Shown: positions 1 to 5,200 of the stretch, piece after piece
Layout: each line of letters starts with the position of its first letter
How positions within the stretch are numbered: position 1 is the first letter of the stretch
From: Pseudomonadota bacterium
GTDB taxonomy: Bacteria; Pseudomonadota; Alphaproteobacteria; Azospirillales; Azospirillaceae
DNA: 15,998 bases
Direction: 5' to 3'
NCBI GenBank assembly: GCA_023413605.1
Contig: JAEZPL010000173.1
Span: 1 to 15,998 of the forward strand
The notes under the pieces: model-generated
Databases searched by the model: none
What the model saw: only the letters and a program-made list of their open reading frames with translations
What the model was told of the DNA's origin: nothing
Program-made: the position numbers and the translations under genes

Positions 1-129
1 TCGCTGCTCCAGGCGGCGCAGCGCACCATGCAGATGAACGACCGGCGCCGCTCGGCCGCCCGTGGCGGCAGTCTCTTCTCGATGAGCGGCGCGTTCGGCG
101 GCGGACGGGGGTCGCTCGGTGGCAACTGA
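1..129 (+). CDS. C-terminal end of a small phage protein upstream of the portal (partial)
   Basis: Reading frame 1 is open from the left edge and stops with TGA at 127-129, giving the last 42 residues of a protein whose start lies outside the window. The visible part is basic (a run of Arg around residues 15-21) and then Gly/Ser-rich, ending in repeated Gly-Gly. Small proteins with an Arg-rich, Gly/Ser-rich end often sit next to the portal gene in podoviruses, but I cannot assign a function. Its end overlaps the GTG start of the portal gene by 11 bases, as expected for co-translated genes in one operon. The frame keeps the same high-GC codon use as its neighbours, which supports it being a real coding end. 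Confidence 0.55.
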   Translation, partial: SLLQAAQRTMQMNDRRRSAARGGSLFSMSGAFGGGRGSLGGN

Positions 130-1699
130 CCTGTCGGTGGTGGGGCAGACCGGCGAGACGCCGCAAAACCCCCTGGTCGATTACGCGATCAAGCGCTTCG
201 AACGCGAGTTCGCGCGCTGGAACAAGTACGTCCCGATGTGGACGGAATGCTATGAGTTCTGCATGCCGCAGCGCGACAACTTCTATCAGGTCGGCATGAT
301 GGAAGGCGACAAGCGCGGCGCCGAACTCTTCGACATGACCGCCATCACGTCGGTGTCGGAGTTCGCCAGCCGGATGCAGAGCGGCATCATGCCGCCCTTC
401 GTCCGCTGGGCCGACTTCCGCACCGGCTCCCAGGTGCCGCCGAGCCAGCGCAACTGGCTCCAGAACAAGCTCGACGAGATTTGCGACTTCGTGTTCGAAG
501 TGCTGCGCTATTCGAACCTGGACGCCGAAATCCACGAATGCTTCCTCGATCTGGCGGTCGGCCACTCGACGCTGCTGGTGGAGGAAGGCGACACCATCGA
601 CCGGCCGCTGCGCTTCCTCGCCGTGCCGATGACCAGCAACATCTGGGGCATGGGGCCGACCGGCGAGGTGGACGCCAACTTCCGCATCGAACTGCTGAAG
701 GCCGACCAGTTGCAGCAGCGCTTCCCGCGCGTCGCCAACGATCCCAACGTGCGCACGGCGATCCTGGAAGGCGACCCGGAGCGCAACTTCGAAGTCATCC
801 ACGCGACCTGGAAGGTGTGGGCGGCGCGCGACGCCGAGACCCACATGTACCTGGCCTTCCTGAAGGACAGCAAGACCGTCCTGGCGATGCACCAGTACCA
901 GGGCGACGGCTCGTGCCCCTACATCAACTTCCGCTGGACCAAGGCGGCCGGCGAACTGTACGGGCGCGGCCCGCTGATGCAGGCGATCCCGGCGGTGAAG
1001 ACGGTCAACGCCATCCAGTACGACATGCTCCAGGCCGGCGAACTGGCGACCGCCGGCATGTGGCAGGTCGATGACGACGGCGTGGTCAACGTCAACGCCA
1101 TCAAGATCGAGCCGCGCGTGGTGATTCCCATCGCGCCGAACAGCCGCGGGCTTCAGCCCTTGCAGCCGGCCAGCAACATCCGCTGGGGCGACTACATGCT
1201 GGAGCAGCTTCGCATGGACATCAAGCGGGCGCTCTACGACGAGATGCTGGGTCCGCCGGAGGGCACGCCGATGAGCGCCACCGAGGTGCGCGAGCGGCAG
1301 GCCGACATGGCGCGGCGCATCGGCTCACCCTTCGTCCGCCTCCAGTCGGAGCTGGTGCAGCCGCTGCTGAAGCGGGTGATCTTCATCCTCCAGCGCCAGG
1401 GCTTCTTCGAAGTGCCGAAGGTCAACGGGCGCGAGGTCAAGATCGTCTCGGTCAGCCCGCTGGCGAAGGCCCAGGAGCAGGAGAGCGTGCGCAACATCTA
1501 CGCATGGCTGGAACTGCTGGCGCAGCACTACGGCCCGGAGATCGCCGCGGTCGCCTCCATGCCGGAAGAGGTCGCCGCCTTCTCGGCCGAGCGCATGGGC
1601 ATCCCGATGCGCGTCGTGCGGCAGGCCCAGCAAGCCGCGCAAATCCTCGCCCAGCAGCGCGCCGCGATGGCCGGCATGCTGCCAGCCCCAGGAGCCTGA
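119..1699 (+). CDS. Portal / head-to-tail connector protein (T7 gp8-like)
   Basis: A 526-residue protein, close to the roughly 535 residues of T7 gp8. It is expected to form the dodecameric portal ring at the unique capsid vertex, through which DNA is packaged and ejected and onto which the tail is built. Features typical of the podoviral head-to-tail connecting family (Pfam Head-tail_con) are visible: an N-terminal helical region with a Trp/Tyr/Pro-rich start (residues 30-55), Y281-G-R-G-P followed by a Pro-x-x-K-T-x-N stretch, and G382-T-P-M-S-A-T-E-V-R-E-R near the end of the core. The C-terminus is Gln/Ala-rich and helical. The start is GTG at 119; the next in-frame ATG would remove conserved N-terminal sequence. 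A purine-rich GGACGGGG at 103-110 may be its ribosome site. It overlaps the upstream gene and is followed after one base by the next gene. Confidence 0.93.
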   Translation: MATDLSVVGQTGETPQNPLVDYAIKRFEREFARWNKYVPMWTECYEFCMPQRDNFYQVGMMEGDKRGAELFDMTAITSVSEFASRMQSGIMPPFVRWADFRTGSQVPPSQRNWLQNKLDEICDFVFEVLRYSNLDAEIHECFLDLAVGHSTLLVEEGDTIDRPLRFLAVPMTSNIWGMGPTGEVDANFRIELLKADQLQQRFPRVANDPNVRTAILEGDPERNFEVIHATWKVWAARDAETHMYLAFLKDSKTVLAMHQYQGDGSCPYINFRWTKAAGELYGRGPLMQAIPAVKTVNAIQYDMLQAGELATAGMWQVDDDGVVNVNAIKIEPRVVIPIAPNSRGLQPLQPASNIRWGDYMLEQLRMDIKRALYDEMLGPPEGTPMSATEVRERQADMARRIGSPFVRLQSELVQPLLKRVIFILQRQGFFEVPKVNGREVKIVSVSPLAKAQEQESVRNIYAWLELLAQHYGPEIAAVASMPEEVAAFSAERMGIPMRVVRQAQQAAQILAQQRAAMAGMLPAPGA

Positions 1700-1700
1700 C

Positions 1701-1961
1701 ATGCAGCAGAAGGTCGCCGGCCTCATCACCGGCGAGGATGGCTATCCCCGCACGCCGGAGGATGAAGCCCACCTCAACCAGCTTGTCTTCCACACCTTCG
1801 CCACCCCCGCCGGCCAGCGCTGCCTGGAATACCTGCGCAGCATCACCGTGGAGGTCGCGTTGTCGCCCAACGACCCCGACACGGTGCTGCGGCACATGGA
1901 GGGGGCGCGCGGGCTGGTCCACATCATCCAACGCCGCATTCGAGCCATGGAGACCCGTTGA
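1701..1961 (+). CDS. Small Bbp19-like phage structural-module protein
   Basis: An 86-residue acidic/helical protein. The core pattern, an aromatic pair (F30, F33), then T-x-x-G38-x-x-x-L42-x-x-L45 and later E-G-A-R-x-L-V-x-x-I near residues 68-76, resembles the small Bbp19-like family (named for a Bordetella phage BPP-1 protein), found beside portal genes in many podoviruses. The exact role is not known to me; its constant position between portal and scaffold suggests head assembly or packaging. The start ATG at 1701 has a good ribosome site, AGGAG at 1690-1694, with six bases of spacing. It begins one base after the portal stop and its own stop overlaps the next ATG by one base (TGATG), so it is embedded in the head operon. 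Family match is by pattern memory only. Confidence 0.7.
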   Translation: MQQKVAGLITGEDGYPRTPEDEAHLNQLVFHTFATPAGQRCLEYLRSITVEVALSPNDPDTVLRHMEGARGLVHIIQRRIRAMETR

Positions 1962-2539
1962 TGGGCTACACCCCCGAGGAACGCAAGGAGCGCGCCCGCA
2001 AGGCGGGTCTCGCCGCCGCCGCCAAGCGCAAGGCCAAGCAGGAGGCCGGCGGACAAACCCCCCCGTCCGAAGGGCAGGTTTTGTCGAACGACACGCCCCC
2101 CGCGGTCGTGGCAGAACCGGAGGTTTTGGAGGACGGCACCCAGATGACCGCGCCGATCCTGCCGCACGACCGGGTGCACCCCAAGCCGCTCGACATCCCC
2201 CCGCCGGAGCGCCCGATCAATTGGGGCGCGATGACCGGGCGCATGGCGAGCCGCACGCTGGAGGAAGCGATGGCCGGCGGCCCGCCGGTCTCGGCGGACG
2301 AGATGGCCGCCCTGAATGCCGAACTGAGCCGCCCGGTGGTCGAGGCCGGCATGGAGATGGCCCGCTTCACGGTGCGCGGCACCGACATGGGCGCCGGCAT
2401 GGTCTATGTCGAAGAGGCCGAGCCGGTGCCGATCTCGGAGGTCGTGCGCACCTACACCACCGACATCCCCGGCCCCGGCGACAGCCTCGTGCTCTATGAA
2501 GGCAAGCCGGGCGTGTGGCTCGTCAAGAAGGACGCCTGA
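1961..2539 (+). CDS. Unrecognised 192-residue phage protein between portal and scaffold
   Basis: I do not recognise this family. The protein has three parts: a strongly basic, Lys/Arg/Ala-rich helical start (about residues 1-30), a Pro-rich, probably disordered stretch (about 35-85), and a more folded C-terminal half with Met/Glu-rich helices ending in a short beta-like segment that contains V-L-Y-E-G-K-P-G-V-W-L-V. A basic tail plus folded end would fit a nucleic-acid-contacting or capsid-associated protein, but that is inference. I choose ATG 1961, which overlaps the preceding TGA, rather than TTG 1958; GGAG at 1949-1952 is well spaced for it. The stop lies two bases before the scaffold ATG. 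Codon use matches the neighbours, so it is a real gene of this operon. Confidence 0.72.
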   Translation: MGYTPEERKERARKAGLAAAAKRKAKQEAGGQTPPSEGQVLSNDTPPAVVAEPEVLEDGTQMTAPILPHDRVHPKPLDIPPPERPINWGAMTGRMASRTLEEAMAGGPPVSADEMAALNAELSRPVVEAGMEMARFTVRGTDMGAGMVYVEEAEPVPISEVVRTYTTDIPGPGDSLVLYEGKPGVWLVKKDA

Positions 2540-2541
2540 CC

Positions 2542-3417
2542 ATGGGCATGCTGTTCCTGAAGAACCGCTTCGTCTACGAGGGTGAGGATGGCGGCGGCGG
2601 CGGTGCCCCCGCGACGTCTCCGGCCGGCACGCCCAGCCCGACGCCCGATCCGCACGCCGGTGTGCCCGCGTCGGCCACGCCCCCGGCGGGCAATCCGCCG
2701 CCGCCCGCCCGGCCCGACTGGCTGCCCGAGAAGTTCTGGGACAAGACCAAGAACGAGGCGAACTACCAGAACCTCGCGACCAGCTACGCCGAGTTGGAGC
2801 GCCGCCACTTCATGCGCACCGACGATCTGCGCAAGGAGTTGACCACCGAGGTGACCAACGGGCTGCTGAAGGACCGCCCGGAAAGCCCCGACCAGTACCT
2901 GCTGGAGCCGCCGAAGAACTTCCTGCCCGAAGGGCTGAAGTTCGAGGCCAACAAGGACGACCCGCTGTTCAAGACCTTCCTCGACATCGCCCACAAGCGC
3001 GGCATGTCGCAGGATGAGGTCTCCACCGTCATCGGCGCCTACCTGGAGAGCATGGCGCTCCAGCAGACCGATCCGGCCCAGGAGATCAAGTCGCTCGGCC
3101 AGAACGCCAGGGAGCGCATCGAGCAGACCCGGCTGTGGTCGCAGGCCAACATCCCCAAGGAGATGTTCGGTTTCGTCGGCCAGCAGATCGCCAAGACCGC
3201 GGAGGGCATCAAGTTCCTGGAGTGGGTCATGCAGGCGGCCGGCGAGCCGCGCCAGGGCGACCTGTCCATCGGCGGCACCAGCCAGGGCAACGGCCAACTG
3301 ACCGCCGAGCAGTTGACCCAGATGCAGGCCGACCCGCGCTACTACGACCCGAACAAGCGCGACCCGGCGTTCGTCAAGCGGATTGAGGCCGGCTGGAAGG
3401 CGCTCGCCGGTTCGTGA
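2542..3417 (+). CDS. Capsid assembly scaffolding protein (T7 gp9-like)
   Basis: A 291-residue protein placed directly before the capsid, as T7 gene 9 is. Scaffolds guide coat proteins into a prohead and leave before DNA fills it. Residues 1-15 are a short folded or hydrophobic start, residues 15-58 are low-complexity Gly/Ala/Pro/Thr, and then comes the hallmark R57-P-D-W60-L-P-E-K-F-W66 followed by a helix with Y-A-E-L-E (about 82-86). This 'LPEKFW ... SYAELE' block is common in podoviral scaffolds. The rest is charged, helix-rich and Gln-rich, with P-x-Y-Y-D-P-N-K-R-D near the C-terminus. ATG 2542 is chosen because AAGGA lies at 2528-2532; a second Met two codons later (2548) is possible, while the longer GTG version from 2515 would overlap the previous gene. 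The stop is followed by a control region. Confidence 0.88.
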   Translation: MGMLFLKNRFVYEGEDGGGGGAPATSPAGTPSPTPDPHAGVPASATPPAGNPPPPARPDWLPEKFWDKTKNEANYQNLATSYAELERRHFMRTDDLRKELTTEVTNGLLKDRPESPDQYLLEPPKNFLPEGLKFEANKDDPLFKTFLDIAHKRGMSQDEVSTVIGAYLESMALQQTDPAQEIKSLGQNARERIEQTRLWSQANIPKEMFGFVGQQIAKTAEGIKFLEWVMQAAGEPRQGDLSIGGTSQGNGQLTAEQLTQMQADPRYYDPNKRDPAFVKRIEAGWKALAGS

Positions 3418-3430
3418 AGCGTGCATAAAC
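3418..3430 (+). repeat. 13-base motif, copy 1, directly after the scaffold stop
   Basis: The bases AGCGTGCATAAAC begin immediately after the scaffold TGA. A copy differing at one position (AGCGTGCATTAAC) lies at 6727-6739, again at a stop codon and at the head of a gene block. It is A/T-richer than its surroundings. It could be a phage-specific transcription or RNA-processing signal, but no -35-like box is placed correctly upstream and the terminator-like hairpin follows within 25 bases, so its role is unclear. Confidence 0.45.
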
Positions 3431-3452
3431 ATTCGACCGCGGTTTGACTTAG

Positions 3453-3493
3453 AAGGTCGGGCACATCATCGCAGATGGCCCGACCTTTCGTTT
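3453..3493 (+). terminator. Intrinsic terminator between scaffold and major capsid genes
   Basis: A perfect 10-base inverted repeat, AAGGTCGGGC at 3453-3462 and GCCCGACCTT at 3478-3487, is extended inward by CATC (3464-3467) pairing with GATG (3474-3477), leaving a six-base loop and one bulged A. It is followed by TTTCGTTT (3486-3493). This is a good rho-independent terminator shape. Between scaffold and capsid it probably acts as a partial terminator or RNA-stabilising 5' hairpin, letting capsid mRNA be regulated apart from upstream genes; which of these applies cannot be decided from sequence. Confidence 0.8.
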
Positions 3494-3562
3494 GCGGCCC
3501 CGGCTCTGGGACCAACCGCCTTTCGACGAAACGGGAACGGACAACCGGACCTGCGGGAACCC

Positions 3563-3576
3563 CCTCATCCTTGAGG
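3563..3576 (+). promoter_or_regulatory. Small hairpin overlapping the major capsid ribosome site
   Basis: CCTCA at 3563-3567 can pair with TGAGG at 3572-3576 around a four-base TCCT loop. TGAGG is the best Shine-Dalgarno candidate for the capsid ATG at 3583 (six bases of spacing). The hairpin is short and weak, so it might only modulate initiation. The rest of the leader (3494-3562) shows no feature I can name. Confidence 0.35.
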
Positions 3577-3582
3577 CCCGCA

Positions 3583-4440
3583 ATGACCCAGAGCACCATC
3601 GACCAAGCCTTCATCATGCAGTTCGGCGCCGACGTGAAGATCGCGTACCAGCGCACCGGCTCCAAGGTCCGCGGCACCGTCCGCCAGCGCGCCTTCGGCC
3701 CCGGCGACAAGTACCGCTTCCAGCGCTACGGCAAGCGCGGCATGCCGACCACCAAGGCCCGCCACGCCGAGATCGTCCCGCAGCACGCCCAGCACGACTA
3801 CATCGACGTGCAGCCGCTCGACTACTACGACGGCGAGTACATCGACGAGATGGACCTGCTGCGCACCAACATCGACGAGCGGGCGCTGTGCTCCCAGGCG
3901 CAGGGCTACGCGCACGGCCGCAAGACCGACGACATCCTGTTCTCGCAGATGGGTGCGGCGGCGGTCGCCAAGGGCACCCCCGGCGGCGGCCTCCAGAAGT
4001 ACGCCTCCAGCGTGGCGCAGACCCTGAACGTCGCCCTCGTCCTGGCCGTCATGGAGAACTTCAACACCGACGACGTGCCCGACGACGGCCGGCGCTTCTG
4101 GCAGACCAGCCCGGACATGTGGACCAAGCTGATGGGCTTGGACCAGTTCACCCGCATGGAATACATCCCGCAGTCGGAACTCCCGTTCCAGGGCGGCATG
4201 GTCGCCAAGCGCTGGTTGGGCTTCGCCTGGATGCCGCACTCCGGTCTGCCCAAGGACGGCTCCAACAAGACCCGCTCCTTCGTCTACCACTCGTCGGCGG
4301 TCGGCCATGCCATCCTGTCGGAACTGAAGACCGACATCACGTGGCAGGGCACCCGGCAGGCGTGGTTCCTCGCCACCAAGATGTCGATGGCGGCGGTCAC
4401 CATCGACAACATCGGTGACTACGAAGTCGTGATCAACTAA
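3583..4440 (+). CDS. Major capsid protein
   Basis: A 285-residue coat protein. It forms the hexamers and pentamers of the icosahedral head. It begins with T-Q-S-T-I-D-Q-A-F-I-M-Q-F and continues with a beta-rich N-terminal segment containing the paired sites P-Q-H-A-Q-H-D-Y-I-D and D-Y-Y-D-G-E-Y-I-D (about residues 66-88), then a long helix-like L-L-R-T-N-I-D-E-R segment. This arrangement resembles the podoviral/siphoviral coat family I know as Phage_capsid_2 (HK97-fold), though I cannot run a profile search. The frame is open upstream to 3475, but that extension would include the terminator hairpin, so ATG 3583 with TGAGG at 3572-3576 is chosen. Position after the scaffold and before small beta-rich proteins fits. 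It ends in TAA with AAGGAG overlapping for the next gene. Confidence 0.9.
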   Translation: MTQSTIDQAFIMQFGADVKIAYQRTGSKVRGTVRQRAFGPGDKYRFQRYGKRGMPTTKARHAEIVPQHAQHDYIDVQPLDYYDGEYIDEMDLLRTNIDERALCSQAQGYAHGRKTDDILFSQMGAAAVAKGTPGGGLQKYASSVAQTLNVALVLAVMENFNTDDVPDDGRRFWQTSPDMWTKLMGLDQFTRMEYIPQSELPFQGGMVAKRWLGFAWMPHSGLPKDGSNKTRSFVYHSSAVGHAILSELKTDITWQGTRQAWFLATKMSMAAVTIDNIGDYEVVIN

Positions 4441-4452
4441 GGAGCCGCGACC

Positions 4453-4704
4453 ATGGCCTTCGACCAGACCAAGTTCTTCCCCATCGGCCACGGTGCGGGG
4501 AACACCATCTACTTCTACACCTCCGCCGACGCCATCGCGACCGTCGTCGGTTCCGGTTACTTCAACGGAACCTTCGCCCCGGTGCTGAACAAGGGTGACA
4601 CGATCATCGCGGTCACCTCCAACACCGGCACCATCGCGGTGGATGTCCTGGTGGTCTCATCGGCCAGCGGCGCCGCCACGGTGACCACGACCAACGGAAC
4701 CTGA
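4453..4704 (+). CDS. Small beta-rich protein after the capsid gene (possible decoration protein)
   Basis: An 83-residue protein, almost entirely made of short hydrophobic/Thr/Ser/Gly segments that suggest a beta-sandwich. It has a conserved-looking start (F-D-Q-T-K-F-F-P-I-G), a middle K-G-D-T-I-I-A-V and a Thr-rich tail. Proteins of this size and style are common right after podoviral capsid genes and are plausible capsid decoration or head-completion proteins; that is inference from position and composition. ATG 4453 has an excellent ribosome site, AAGGAG at 4439-4444, overlapping the capsid stop. It lies in the same frame as the capsid, with only the TAA and four codons between. A strong GC hairpin follows its stop. 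Confidence 0.75.
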   Translation: MAFDQTKFFPIGHGAGNTIYFYTSADAIATVVGSGYFNGTFAPVLNKGDTIIAVTSNTGTIAVDVLVVSSASGAATVTTTNGT

Positions 4705-4713
4705 CCGGACCAC

Positions 4714-4738
4714 CGGAGGGGCGACGCGCCCCTCCGTT
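4714..4738 (+). terminator. GC-rich perfect hairpin after the small decoration-like gene
   Basis: CGGAGGGGCG at 4714-4723 pairs perfectly with CGCCCCTCCG at 4727-4736 across a three-base ACG loop. Only TT follows, then CCGCG, so the U-tract is poor. It could be a weak or rho-independent-like terminator that lowers expression after the highly expressed capsid genes, or an mRNA 3'-end stabiliser. The position, ten bases after the stop codon of 4453-4704, fits either role. Confidence 0.6.
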
Positions 4739-4765
4739 CCGCGTCCGTTCCCGCCGGAGGAAGCC

Positions 4766-5074
4766 ATGGCCCAGCTTGCCATCGACTACAACAACAACCC
4801 GATCCAGGCGGCCTATCCCGGCGCGGCGCAGTCCGTCGCCATCGGGGCGGCCAGCGCGCAATCGACCGCGGTCGGCTCCAGCACGCGGTGCGTGCGCCTG
4901 CGCGCCACCGCCGACTGCTACGTCAAGATCGGCGGCAACCCCACCGCCAACACCACGACCAGCACGCTGCTGGGGGCCGGCGAGACCGAGTATTTCCGCG
5001 TCAACCCCGGCGACAAGGTGGCGGTGATCCAGGCCAGCGCCGCCGGCACGCTCAACGTCACGGAATTGGCCTGA
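4766..5074 (+). CDS. Small beta-rich phage structural protein
   Basis: A 102-residue protein with a flexible, Asn/Ala-rich start, an A-S-A-Q-S-T-A-V-G-S-S-T-x-x-V-R-L-R-A-T strand pair, and the end Y-F-R-V-N-P-G-D-K-V-A-V-I-Q-x-S-A-A-G-T-L-N-V-T. The 'NPGDKVAVI ... GTLxVTE' ending is one I associate with small phage head or tail surface proteins, a beta-sandwich by appearance. Its function is not established; a virion surface role is inferred from context. ATG 4766 follows GGAGGAA at 4756-4762. The C-terminal pattern loosely matches that of the 83-residue protein before it (K-G-D-T-I-I-A-V ... G-T-I-A-V-D), which may indicate related folds. Its stop overlaps the next ATG by one base. Confidence 0.75.
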   Translation: MAQLAIDYNNNPIQAAYPGAAQSVAIGAASAQSTAVGSSTRCVRLRATADCYVKIGGNPTANTTTSTLLGAGETEYFRVNPGDKVAVIQASAAGTLNVTELA

Positions 5075-5196
5075 TGCGCCGCCGGCCCGGCTTCTGCCCA
5101 CCGCCGCCGCCGGTCCCGCCGGTCGGGTCCGCCCTGACCGCCGAGGACGGAACCCCGCTGCTCGCCGAGGATGGCTCCCCCCTGCTGACGGACTGA
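5074..5196 (+). CDS. 40-residue Pro-rich microprotein with tandem AEDGxPLL repeats
   Basis: A 40-residue reading frame starting at the TGATG junction (ATG 5074) and ending TGA 5194-5196, four bases before the spike gene. The first half is Arg then Pro-rich (R-R-R-P, then P-P-P-P-P-V-P-P); the second half is two copies of A-E-D-G-(T/S)-P-L-L-(A/T). Short E-D-G-x-P-L-L repeats occur in small genes near phage tail genes, but the role is unknown to me. Coding is supported by its exact fit between two genes, the coupled start and repeat divergence mostly kept in frame with conserved residues. Upstream ribosome site is weak. It might be a spike-associated linker or assembly peptide; that is a guess. 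Confidence 0.6.
   Translation: MRRRPGFCPPPPPVPPVGSALTAEDGTPLLAEDGSPLLTD
5140..5187 (+). repeat. Two tandem 24-base units inside the 40-residue gene
   Basis: Units at 5140-5163 and 5164-5187 are identical at 19 of 24 bases by my count and encode A-E-D-G-T-P-L-L and A-E-D-G-S-P-L-L. The only amino-acid change is Thr to Ser; most of the other base differences are synonymous, which suggests selection on the protein. Confidence 0.75.
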
Positions 5197-5200
5197 TCCC

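Noticed and set aside
3444..3472. TTGACT as a sigma-70 -35 box before the capsid
   Set aside because: No -10-like hexamer at 16-18 bases downstream; the space is occupied by the terminator stem.
3475..3582. N-terminal extension of the capsid frame back to ATG 3475
   Set aside because: It would translate through the terminator hairpin, has no good ribosome site, and adds an Arg/Pro/Thr-rich stretch unlike a coat protein start.
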